Shown piece after piece: positions 1 through 9,584 of a DNA stretch of 64,000 bases. Each line of letters begins with the position of its first letter. Position 1 is the stretch's first letter. Origin of the DNA: Ottelia alismoides (lineage: Eukaryota > Streptophyta > Magnoliopsida > Alismatales > Hydrocharitaceae); NCBI GenBank assembly GCA_037367405.1, contig JAZKJV010003273.1, positions 439,501 through 503,500 of the forward strand, written 5' to 3'. Below the pieces are notes generated by a model, which saw only the letters and a program-made list of their open reading frames with translations, was not told where the DNA came from and did no database searches. The translations under genes and the position numbers were made by a program.

Positions 1-635
1 AGGAAGCCATCGTCGGAGGAAGCTCGCCTCGCTGGAGCTTCCTCCATGTTCTTCCTCGTCCTCTCTACGTTGTCGAATCAAGCACAACCGCACAGGTGAA
101 TAACTACCGTCGGATCTTTCTCGTCGATACCGTCAGATCAACAACTAGGATCTAATCCTAGCCATCTATTGCGAAGCGGCATCGGGCTACCAAAACGTGA
201 CACGTGGATAAGTGCAGAAGCTCAGCTGCTGGATCGCGCCATATTCGTGGGTATTTTGCATAGTTTACCCACACATTTTGTTTTTTAATTAATAGTGCCT
301 AAACTTTCATCTGTTGTATTATATTTTTGTAATATTTATGTATAGCCCCTTGAAATTTGTGATATTTACATTTAGGTCCAAGCCACGTCACCTCGCGTGA
401 CACATCACGTGAGGTGACATTTTGTAGTGGACCCTTGGGCTTTTTATTTATTTATGTTTAATCCAAACATTTTTTAATCACGTTATATAATTCTTGAATA
501 TTTGCAAGTAGGACCACTACTTCTGGTAATTACTTCCTGGTCCCTGCCAGTATGGCTCACGTGTATCTACACGTGAGCTTGGCAATTTTGTAGTAGACTC
601 CTTGTAGGTCTTGGATTTTTAAATAGGCCCGATAA
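1..635 (+). repeat. Athila/Tat-type LTR fragment, duplicate copy 1
   Basis: The first 635 bases are repeated almost exactly at 2693-3328, with roughly ten scattered substitutions and one extra T. The segment is the downstream part of an LTR. It carries two strong inverted repeats and ends in a short ATAA shared by both partners, where it jumps into the upstream part of an LTR. It therefore looks like one arm of a recent tandem duplication inside an LTR. The repeat may extend left of the window. Confidence 0.8.
387..578 (+). other. Two LTR inverted repeats (stem-loops), copy 1
   Basis: At 387-418 arms of 14 bases (GTCACCTCGCGTGA and its complement with one G/T wobble) enclose the loop CACA. 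At 555-578 arms of 11 bases (GCTCACGTGTA and its exact complement) enclose TC. Both stems contain or nearly contain CACGTG. They could fold in the transcript or act as paired G-box sites in DNA; the sequence does not decide. Confidence 0.7.
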
Positions 636-821
636 CTTTGTACATGAAAGTTGTAGATAATAAAACATAGAAAAATAAAGAATTTATTTCATACAAAAAT
701 AATATATAGACTAAACGTTATGGTCTAAATAAGATTCCAAAATCCCAACTTCCCAAACCTATATCTCTCAAATAAAAACTCAAAATATATCAAAATCAAC
801 TTTAATTGTATATAACTTTTA

Positions 822-1086
822 GGGGGTTTTTATCAGTTGTGCCCCTCTGAGATATTGCAATTTCAGTTATGCCCCTCCCTTTTTTGGAATATCAGTTATG
901 CCCCTACCTTCTTGCAAAATTAACAGTTTTGTCCTGCTGTTAAGGTAAAGTAGGGACACAACCGGTATTACAAAAGGGCAGAACTGTGAATTTTGCAAGA
1001 AGGTAGGGGCATAACTGATATTTCAAAAAAGGGAGGGGCATAATTGAAATTACAATATCTCAGAGGAGCACAACTGATAAAAACCC
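822..1086. mobile_element. 265 bp MITE with long terminal inverted repeats
   Basis: The ends GGGGGTTTTTATCAG and CTGATAAAAACCC are inverted, and the inversion continues for more than 100 bases on each side, so the element is almost one palindrome. Each arm holds short direct repeats of the type CAGTTATGCCCCT. It is flanked by a 9-base direct repeat TAACTTTTA (813-821 and 1087-1095). The corresponding position in the LTRs at 37400 and 48560 has no insertion. A 9-base duplication fits Mutator-like MITEs; an 8-base hAT reading is also possible because the edge bases are ambiguous. No coding capacity. Confidence 0.85.
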
Positions 1087-1680
1087 TAACTTTTAATAAT
1101 CTATTTAATGAAGTTGGTTTTATATGTTTTTTGGAGCTAAGGTGTGAAAGTTTGGTTTTGGACCCCTATTATATAATATACCTGATTAAATATTCATTTT
1201 ATTTATTATTTATTATTTATTATTTCTATATATTTATATTATTTATAGTATATGTACATATTAAAACATGAATAAAATCATAAATAAAACACTAAAATAA
1301 AATATGTATCTAAAATACATAGATGAATTACCAAAACCTATACCTATATGAATAATAGATCTATTTAATAAAATGTATATATTCTATCAGAAAAATATAT
1401 TAAAAATATATTTTAGTATCTAAAAATAAGTTATAATTATATAAAATAATAAACTAAAATAATAAAATCAAAAATTCAAAATAAAAATATAATACACAAA
1501 AATATAGATAATATACATGTATATAACCCCTAAAAGGTAACTTGTAATTACAAAGCTCTAAAAAAAATCATAATTAAATACTTTGAAAAATAAAAAATAT
1601 TTTTATTTTATAACAAAAACTTGACAAAATCGTTTATTATTTTATATTGATTGTATAATTAATTTCCAAGAGGTTTTTCT

Positions 1681-1732
1681 TGGTTGGTCCACGTGGACCG
1701 ACCAGGGCGCATCGCCAGTTGACCTAGGTCAA
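1681..1732. promoter_or_regulatory. LTR G-box palindrome plus inverted W-boxes
   Basis: A near-perfect palindrome centred on CCACGTGG (1681-1704, one mismatch pair) is followed by the perfect 14-base palindrome TTGACCTAGGTCAA (1719-1732). CACGTG is the bZIP/bHLH G-box core and TTGAC(C/T) the WRKY W-box core. The same pair, in the same order, recurs in the other LTRs of this window. Confidence 0.55.
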
Positions 1733-3079
1733 TTGCACTGTCATCCTTATGCAGTTGTTAAATCTCTTATCCAGGCTCTTTTTTCGATTTTTTAGAAGTC
1801 GCCCCTTAGGTCTTTTTGGATCAAAGTCTTCACGACTTTTGTTCCTCAATCAATGTAGATACGTGCGCCATAGTTATATCGATCTTTGGAGCATTGCATC
1901 GCTGACTGTCCCTCGATCTTCCCCCTTGCCTGGTTACTTGTACAAAAATCGCCCCCGACTTCCCTTCTCCGTTTGAACCCCCTTTGACCGAGCTTCGCAT
2001 CCTCCTCTCGTGTGTTGTGGATAGAAGAGGGTGACAACCTCTTCCCCACAATTTCTACGACGGATTTGGGCAAGGTCTTGGGCACTTCCAACTACCTCCT
2101 CCACACGCCGACGTCGAGGTCTCTTCTTCCTGGCTTTCTGGCTGGTGGGGTCTACTGCATTTCCTAGCTTAGTTTAGGTCCTAGGCTTTATAATTTATTT
2201 GTTCGATCTATTAATCGTGTGTTTAGCTTTGTTCATTCTCCTCATAGTTCGTCGGAGCTCAGCTTCGACGAACCCTTTCACTGTGCCCTGCCAGTTATTC
2301 GCTCTGCCTCTTGCCCCATCTTCTTTACATGTCGATTCTCCATGCCCCGACGCCTCTCACTCAACCTTCTCCTCCCTGGAGCAGGAACTCGGAGCTCCAA
2401 GTCCATCACCTCACTGGTGTTGCTTCCATCGCACCCCCCACTTCCATCCACCCCACTAACCGGGTCGAGGCAATTTTCCCCCGACTTGGAGTTGCTTCCT
2501 GTGAAGGTTTGAGCATCAAATAATCAACTGGAGTGATTTTGGTGGCTCACCGGAGGGTCTTGGAATTGCAAAGCTCTACCGCCCTCTTGGGAGCTCTCCG
2601 ACCATCGCCGGAGTCTTTTGTGACTTCCAGCATTTAGAGGAGCCCTACAAGAGGAGATCGGGCCTTTTTGAAGCTGCAAAGAGTGGCGGAGGAGGAAGCC
2701 ATCGTCGGAGGAAGCTCGCCTCGCTGGAGCTTCCTCCATGTTCTTCCTCGTCCTCTCTACGTTGTCGAATCAAGCACAACCGCACAGGTGAATAGCTACC
2801 GTCGGATCTTTCTCGTCGATACCGTCAGATCAACAACTAGGATCTAATCCTAGCCATCTATTGCGAAGCGGCATCGGGCTACAAAAACTTGACACGTGGA
2901 TAAGTGCAGAAGCTCAACTGCTGGATCGCGCCATTTTCGTGGGTATTTTGCATAGTTTACCCACACATTTTTGTTTTTTAATTAATAGTGCCTAAACTTT
3001 CATCTGTTGTATTATATTTTTGTAATATTTATGTATAGCCCCTTGAAATTTGTGATATTTACATTTAGGTCCAAGCCAC

Positions 3080-3271
3080 GTCACCTCGCGTGACACATCA
3101 CGTGAGGTGACATTTTGTAGTGGACCCTTGGGCTTTTTATTTATTTATGTTTAATCCAAACATTTTTTAATCACGTTATATAATTCTTGAATATTTGCAA
3201 GTAGGACCCCTACTTCTGGTAATTACTTCCTGGTCCCTGCCAGTGTGGCTCACGTGTATCTACACGTGAGC
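3080..3271 (+). other. Two LTR inverted repeats (stem-loops), copy 2
   Basis: These are the duplicate copies of the two stem-loops in the first 600 bases: 3080-3111 (14-base arms, one wobble) and 3248-3271 (11-base perfect arms). Both stems are unchanged between copies, although neighbouring bases have changed. Confidence 0.7.
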
Positions 3272-4470
3272 TTGGCAATTTTGTAGTAGACTCCTTATAG
3301 GTCTTGGATTTTGAAATAGGCCCAATAAATTTTTAATGGCATTATAAACTTTTAGAAAAATTGTAGTTTGGCCCTTGTACTTTTATTTATTTACAAAAGG
3401 CCCCCGCTCGCATTGTAGATTCTCTTTGTTGCTTATATTTATTTTAACTAGCAATTAAACTTGGAAAAATCTATAAAAATAAGTGTATGCTCTTGATTGC
3501 ATCTAGTTTCACACCAAATTTTTAGTTTACAATTTTCTTACTTTTTATTATTTACAAAAAATCAAAAACATCCTTTTTATCCTTGTTTCAAGAAAAACCC
3601 ATAAAAAATTATAAAAACATTTTGAAAAATTCCCAATTTTTTTTGTTTATTTATGTATTTTTAACCTTCAGACTTAAATCATTAAAAATTATAAAAGAGA
3701 ATTCAAAAAAATAAAAAAAGTAAAAACCTTTACAAAAGTATATAAAATTCTCTAAAGATCCAAAAATTATATTTTCTATTTTATACTTTTCTCTATATTA
3801 TTAATATATTAAAATTAATTTGGAGAATTTTTGGTACTGTTTGCTATTTTTAATCTCCATTTTAATTTTAGGTATTAATTTTAATCCTGATTTTGGGTAT
3901 ATTTATTTAAAAAATATATAAAAATTAGAAAAAAATCTTAAAAGCATCACAAAAATAGTAAAAAAATAATTAAAACCAAAAAATACTTTATTTTCTTTGT
4001 TATTATTGTTTATATCTATATTATCTATATTGTATATATACTCTATATATAGCTTTAATGTATATATTAAAAGAAAAACAAATATAAAAATATAAAAATG
4101 TAAAAAGAATATATAAAAATAGGAAATTAAAATCAAAATACGAAAATATAAAATTAAAATAAATTAAAAAAATTAAAAAATTGAAAACCCACAAAAAGTG
4201 AGATACATAGACACGTATGTTCATAATCACTTTTGCGCATTTATTTGCCCCGATCTAGCCGTTGCTCCCTATGTTCAACACTCTACACATACTTGCACAC
4301 TATACGCATCTTTGTTGTAGAGTTCAATAAAATAAATTTTAACTCCACATTTGCTTTTCATTCTTGATTATTATTTGTGTGTTAATTATTGATTAATTGG
4401 GGTTTAGTGTGAGGTCATCTCAACGACTGTTGATCTGCCTTGTGGATTAACATGACCTCCGCAAAATATC

Positions 4471-5461
4471 GATTATCAATAGTGATCCATGATAATTTTA
4501 TGTAATATTATGGATATGATCGACATTATTTTTTAGACTAAATTTTGTTAAGTATATTCACTAAATATTTTATTTATGAATATTGAAATCAAATTCCAAT
4601 ATGGATGTAAATTGGATTTACATTAGTTTTGAACCAAAGAATATGATTCATTTATTAATAGTATAATTTGTAGATGTTACAAATTATTTATTTAAAATAA
4701 ACAAGTGAATAATTTGTTGGATCCGAAACCAACAATAATGAAATGAAATAAAAGAAGAGGATAATTCTGTTCTTAATAGAGCAGACATCCATGGCATCCA
4801 CCATGTTGGATGTCTACCATATTTAGAGAGAATTATCTCTCTCTTATTATCCTAATTATAGCATTATTTAAGGATTAGTTTAACTAATGATTAGTTATTA
4901 GTTTTAATCTTAAAGGTTGTTGAGAGCTCATTTAGTCCTAAAATTAGTTTGAGCATGTTCAATCTTGACCATTGATTTTGCAACAAGGATTGCAATCCTA
5001 ACGATCCAAATTCATATATATGGAGATGCAAGCCATGCTCCAAAAACTAATTAAAGAAAGAAGTTTCTCTCACTCTCTCCTTGGACATCTCCTCCTCCTC
5101 CTCTCAAGTTGTGGATATCCATTGCCCCAAGGCTGACGAGAAAGTTGGCTCATTTCTGGATGGTGGGAGATACATGATTCATTTTCACGCCCACAAGTGC
5201 TGTCTTCGTTAGATCAAACTTAGACATGAGGTCTATTGATTTAGAGGCTAGAGGATCGAATACACGCTTCAAAGGTAATTCCTTACTCATGTGTATTGAT
5301 GAAACAGATTGGGAATTGTTCCCAATCCATGTGGCCGTCTTTAATTTTATTTTTTGAAAAATCCGATGCTATCTTGATTCCTATGAGGAATCATTTTATT
5401 CGATCAATTAGATTCGATATACATACTTCTATGATGCGTGAGGCCTAAAATCCACCTTCAA
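4471..5461 (+). repeat. Ty1/copia-type 5' LTR (left end uncertain)
   Basis: This block ends immediately before an initiator-Met primer site. It contains a TATA-like CATATATATGG near 5010, a CT-rich stretch at 5070-5105, and a terminal part (CTTCTATGATGCG near 5430) that resembles the end of the solo LTR at 14690-14705. The left boundary, where it meets the Athila/Tat LTR end, cannot be fixed because no 3' partner LTR is in the window. Confidence 0.5.
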
Positions 5462-5463
5462 AG

Positions 5464-5476
5464 TGGTATCAGAGCC
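5464..5476 (+). promoter_or_regulatory. Primer-binding site, initiator Met tRNA type
   Basis: TGGTATCAGAGCC is the classical plant retrotransposon primer site, complementary to the 3' end of initiator methionine tRNA. It lies just after the LTR end and marks the start of the internal region of a copia-like element on the plus strand. Confidence 0.85.
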
Positions 5477-7209
5477 TTGGTTAGAGGTCTTAATTATTAT
5501 CCATAGTACTAGGATTATTAGGTTGCGGATATCGGATTACGAGAACATTGTTTTATGTGATTCCAACTTATTTGTGCAAATGTGATGTTTCTGCATAATT
5601 CCCTTGTTATGGATGTGTTTTGGGATATATTATCATGTTTAAAATGTCTAAATATGATCCTAAATATCAGGCCAATGGTTGGTTATGATCGGGCAAAGAT
5701 TCAGATGCAACAAGTTCTCGCAGTGCATTGTTTTTCCATGTAACTTGAATCTGTAACTCAATGATTTTTAGTTATTATTTTTCCATCATAAAATATGATT
5801 ATAACACCCATGACATAAATTAAATCAGAAAAACGCACGAATTTATTCTACATGATTCTGTGTTTGTATGCTCTGGATATGTGATATTTAGTGCATAGCG
5901 GTCGGAAGATGACTAGATCATTATGTAGATATTTATTGTGTTAATCGTTCATAAATAATCATGGAAATTTAAAATTTACCATGATTTATAGTTGTTTCAT
6001 TTATTTATAGAAATACATAAGTTACAATAATCTTGAATGATAGGTTCATGACATGAAAAGCCTATTTTATCCTATAATAGTTGTAAGACAACTTTTACAT
6101 GCAAAACCAAACTTCTTTGCTTGATATGACTGGAAATTTAGGGTCTTTAAAAAATGTTTTTAAGATTCTGAAATCTTTGAGTATATATTATATAGCATAA
6201 TACCGGTCATCAAAGTTGATCGTTAAAACCGCAAGTACATTGATCCAATTATTGTTCTGAATTGGGATGGTAAATGCCTTTAGACCAAGTTATACTGGCT
6301 TGGGTACTTAATTAGCACCTTACATATCAAGGAAATGCTCACTTCCATCATATACTCGAGCATCTGGTCGGATTCATTTTCGAAGAGGGGTAATACGAGT
6401 AAGTCAAGTTGTACTCTAATTCCTAAAATCAGAATAATATATACTTGTCAGAGCTAATACAATATAGTAATATCACGCAAACCTAATTGTTTATTGGTTG
6501 CATTGGATTGAATATTTTAATATAATTAATTTAATTTATTCCAAATTTAAAATAAATAGTATATTATAAATATGATAGTAATTGCTTTAGAAGAATTAAT
6601 CATAAGAATATGATTGTAAATGATTAATTAAAAGTTGAATGAGATATGAAGAATCATAAGATGACATCCATGATCTTCTGTCAAGGCAGAGAATATCGTC
6701 TCCATGGATTGTATTGCAGAGATGCCTATGCGAAGTCATAGCTTCAATATACAAATGCATATGGATCAAGCTCTCTTATTCTCGAAAGAGACATGTCATC
6801 TGCATAGGTACCTCAATACTGCTCCTCATATAATTGAGGCGCTATTGGATTGTGCATAGTGAGTTCTATTCATGTTAATGGTTGGTTTAATTAGCAACGT
6901 GTCAACATCACCTTAGGGTTGGTGGGCTCGTGTGTTAAAGTCTGAATTGGGAATACAAATTGGACTTGCAAGGCGGAAAGGGTTCCTACTTTCTTCACCA
7001 GAGTTGCATGTTATCATATAATTGGATTGCAACAAAGGTGTAAGGGAGATCCCAGATCTTGCTGAAGATATAGCAATAAGTATATCTCTTGCTTTGAAAG
7101 TTGGATAAGAGAATCAACTTTCAAAGTATTAAAATGTAAGACAACTTTGATTTGAAATTCCCAAAATCCAAGAAGCTTATATAAATAAATAATTTTATTA
7201 CATATATGC
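5477..7209 (+). other. Leader or decayed region between copia PBS and gag
   Basis: About 1.7 kb without a recognisable reading frame. It is AT-rich and lies between the initiator-Met primer site and the first gag-like sequence. A copia leader is usually much shorter, so an insertion or unrelated sequence may be included. I see no repeats, tRNA or other signal here. Confidence 0.4.
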
Positions 7210-8060
7210 TAATAAGTGCATGTTTTAATCTCAGATAAAATCCATGAACCTTCTCAATAAGCTTTTGGAGGTCAACCAGTTGATGAGATCAAATTACTCA
7301 GACTAACTTCGTACTTTGGAACTTCGAATCTGTACTCAAGAAGCCCAAGTTTTTGAACCCTGTGTCAGCAGAATAAATTCAATATAATGAAATTTTTGAT
7401 GAGGACCTCTTGTTGGACCGTTGTTATATTCTGGGATCTTTGTCCAATGTGCTTTAGAAGCAAAATGTGAACATGGAATATGCCCATGATATAATGTTGA
7501 ATCTAAAAGAAATGTTCGGTGATGTGAACCCCACACAGTGCTAAAACTTGATGAAAAAACTTATGCACTACAAGATGCAGGAAGAGACCTCAATATGAGA
7601 TCATGTAATCAAAATTTTTGGTTACCTCTCTGAGCTGGAGACCCTTGGGGCTGAGATGGATGCAAACATGCAATCTGACTTCCTTATGTTATCTCTACCA
7701 TTTATTTCAACAACTTCGTAGTATCGTACTACATGAACAAGTTCACGTTGACGAACGCTGAGCTCATGTCTTCACTAAAGTCCACAGAGGACATCATAAA
7801 GAAGGAGAATCCTGCTGGCAGTTCAATGGATGCACAAGTCAAAGGGAAGCACGGTCGGAAGCAAGGGTTTTGGAAAGGCCTGACACATAAGAAGAAGAAG
7901 ACGAAGAGTCAAATCATTGGTGCATCCTCTCAAGCTTCCACACATCTGACATCCAATAAAATAGATGTTTTTCATCACTGCAAGAAGCTGAGGCACCAGA
8001 AGAGAAAATGTCCATATTATATGAAAACCTTGAAGAAGGGTAAGATAAAACCCGATCTGG
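7210..8060 (+). pseudogene. Ty1/copia gag remnant
   Basis: Conceptual translation in shifting frames gives the order expected of a plant copia gag (UBN2 type): a segment around 7490-7540 reading like NLKEMFGD, then LSELETLGAEMD near 7625-7660, LMLSLP near 7685, and MNKFTLTNAELMSSL from 7733. A lysine-rich stretch and a degenerate zinc knuckle (HHCKKL.H..RKCP, about 7976-8014) followed by YMKTLKKGK close it. The first cysteine of the knuckle and its glycine are altered. Several stops and at least one frameshift, before 7733, make it non-functional. No copia protease, integrase or RT follows; homology stops near 8060, where a different gag begins. Confidence 0.7.
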
Positions 8061-8089
8061 ATTCATCATCATCATATTCAAAATCTGAA

Positions 8090-8422
8090 ATGGCTCCTCA
8101 GAAAGGGAAGGGACAACAAACAGATCAAAACGAGGTCAACAACCAAATACTAGCCTCCATCCATGCTATACAACAACAATTGACCAAGCAAGCCAGTGCT
8201 CAGGCAGCCTTCCAAGAAATATTGATGGAGATAAGGAGAGACACAAAGAATAGAGGAGGAGGAGGAGAAGAACATCAAGCAGGTGGACATCATGGACAAG
8301 AAGAATAGATAAGAGAGGTGTCGAAGTTGACTCTAAAGGAAACATACAACCCTGGAGCTGGTCAGGTTATTGAGTGGATCTGGATACTGTAGATCCACGA
8401 ACACTTTGATTTGAAGACACAC

Positions 8423-8423
<1 letters not shown>
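8090..8423 (+). pseudogene. gag N-terminal fragment of a second Ty3-like element
   Basis: An ATG at 8090 opens a frame reading MAPQKGKGQQTDQ..., with a glutamine-rich possible coiled coil (IHAIQQQLTKQASAQAAFQ), a poly-glycine run and a stop at 8306. Sequence after the stop reads YNPGAGQVIEWIW...HEHFDLKTH, which resembles the start of a Ty3/gypsy gag domain of chromovirus style rather than the Athila style seen after the CT repeat. Assignment to a family is tentative. It may instead be the natural N-terminus of the gag that follows. Confidence 0.4.

Positions 8424-8425
<2 letters not shown>

Positions 8426-8455
<30 letters not shown>
8426..8455. repeat. (CT)n microsatellite
   Basis: About 15 uninterrupted CT units. 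It lies exactly where gag similarity changes style, so it may mark a recombination junction or simply be slippage. Confidence 0.9.
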
Positions 8456-8457
<2 letters not shown>

Positions 8458-9584
8458 CCGGCATTCCATGGAAACACAAATGATAAACCTTACATCCACC
8501 TGCAGCAATTCAACTGCATCTATACAGCCATGCACTACCCCAACATCCCATTGGAGTTAGTTAAGATGGCCACCTTCCCATTTAGCCTGCAAGATAAGTC
8601 TCTCTACTGGACCAATCATCTGGAGAAGGTTGTGACAACCTGGGAAGAACTGAAGTCATCTTCCCTAAATAAGTATTATCCCATGTGTCATGTAAATTTG
8701 ATGCGATCTTTGATTTCAAACTTCTCGCAATTGTTTCAGGAGCTGATTCATGAGGCATGGGAATGCTTCAAAGATTTACAGGAGAAGTGTCTCCAACATG
8801 ACATCCTGAAGACCAGTCTGGTCCAGAATTTTTTTAAGGGTTTGAATCAGGATAGCCAAAGGCTAATAGATGTCAGCTATTGAGGTTCTCATTTTAACAA
8901 GGATGAAGATGTCGTTTGGCAAATTTTTGAGGAGATGGACTAAGATGGGATAAGATCATCCACAAATCCATCATTATGGCAACATCTTATGAAGAGGACA
9001 TGAAAGAGTGTTCCAATCTCAACATTATCGGGAATCACTTGTCCAAGGTCAACCATATCAAAAAACAATCACAAGACCTCGAGAAACTAAATGTGATCGA
9101 ACAAAGAATTAAGAATCTGGACAAGCTCCACCAGATGAGGAAATAGCTTAAGATTCTGGTGAGCACAATCAACTCGCGTCAATCTGCGAGTATGCAAGCT
9201 GAGACCTCTACCGTCGACCTGAAAGACCAAAAGTAGTAGTAGAGTCCAGGGAAGCCCCAGTCTATCCAGTACATATACTACGTGCAAGCACTCGACCATG
9301 CTCCATCATCACAGACATAGCATACATAGATAGTTGTGTACCATTCGGAGGCCCCAACATACGTCAAGCCATTCTTCTCACCTCCACCACAAATCCAAGA
9401 GGTGAATGGCATTTGGAGTGATGAACTACAATTAACCTGTCAAGGAGGACAACACCAGTGTCAATCCTCAGCCATCTGACCATTCCATTAACATCAAGGT
9501 GGAAGAACAATCCAACACTAGCCTTCTCAACACTAGTCTCCATAGCATGCTCAAAACATGGAGACAGAATCACCAACAATCGGC
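8455..9584 (+). pseudogene. Athila-like gag, 5' part, element H
   Basis: The open stretch 8455-8883 translates to a typical Retrotrans_gag domain of Athila type: PAFHGN...YIHLQQFN, then FPFSLQDKSLYW, TWEELKS, EAWECFKDL and NFFKGL..D..RLIDVS. Downstream, 8884-9300 continues in broken frames with ...WQIFEEMD, expected just after the gag core. The protein would form the particle that packages element RNA. Reading is lost through stops. At 9584 it is cut by insertion of element M; the next H sequence is at 22478. The PBS and start codon of H are not identified. Confidence 0.75.
9580..9584. repeat. Target-site duplication of M, left (TCGGC)
   Basis: TCGGC here matches TCGGC at 22478-22482, exactly outside the TG...CA ends of M. 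Five bases is the usual Ty3/gypsy target duplication. Confidence 0.9.

Larger units (their letters stand above)
636..4470 (+). repeat. Athila/Tat-type LTR, incomplete, with internal duplication
   Basis: From 636 the sequence matches the upstream AT-rich part of the N LTR (36857-40569) from the AACTTTG...AAAAGTTGTAGATAA block onward. It continues through the G-box/W-box module, a GC-richer block (about 1980-2760), the duplicated segment at 2693-3328, an A/T-rich tract, and the terminal block with CTCCCTATGTTC...TTGTTGTAGAGTT near 4270-4330. The final bases around 4440-4470 still resemble the LTR end (CAACGACTGTTGATC), but no PBS follows. The TG start is missing. The short ORFs in it have no family features and are treated as noise. 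Confidence 0.7.

Noticed and set aside
2199..2739. Clustered ORFs of 70-97 aa on both strands
   Set aside because: GC-richer part of an LTR, present in several overlapping frames without domains.
3340..4200. Very A/T-rich tracts as matrix-attachment regions or an origin
   Set aside because: They are the A/T-rich downstream part of LTRs repeated throughout the window; nothing specific beyond composition.
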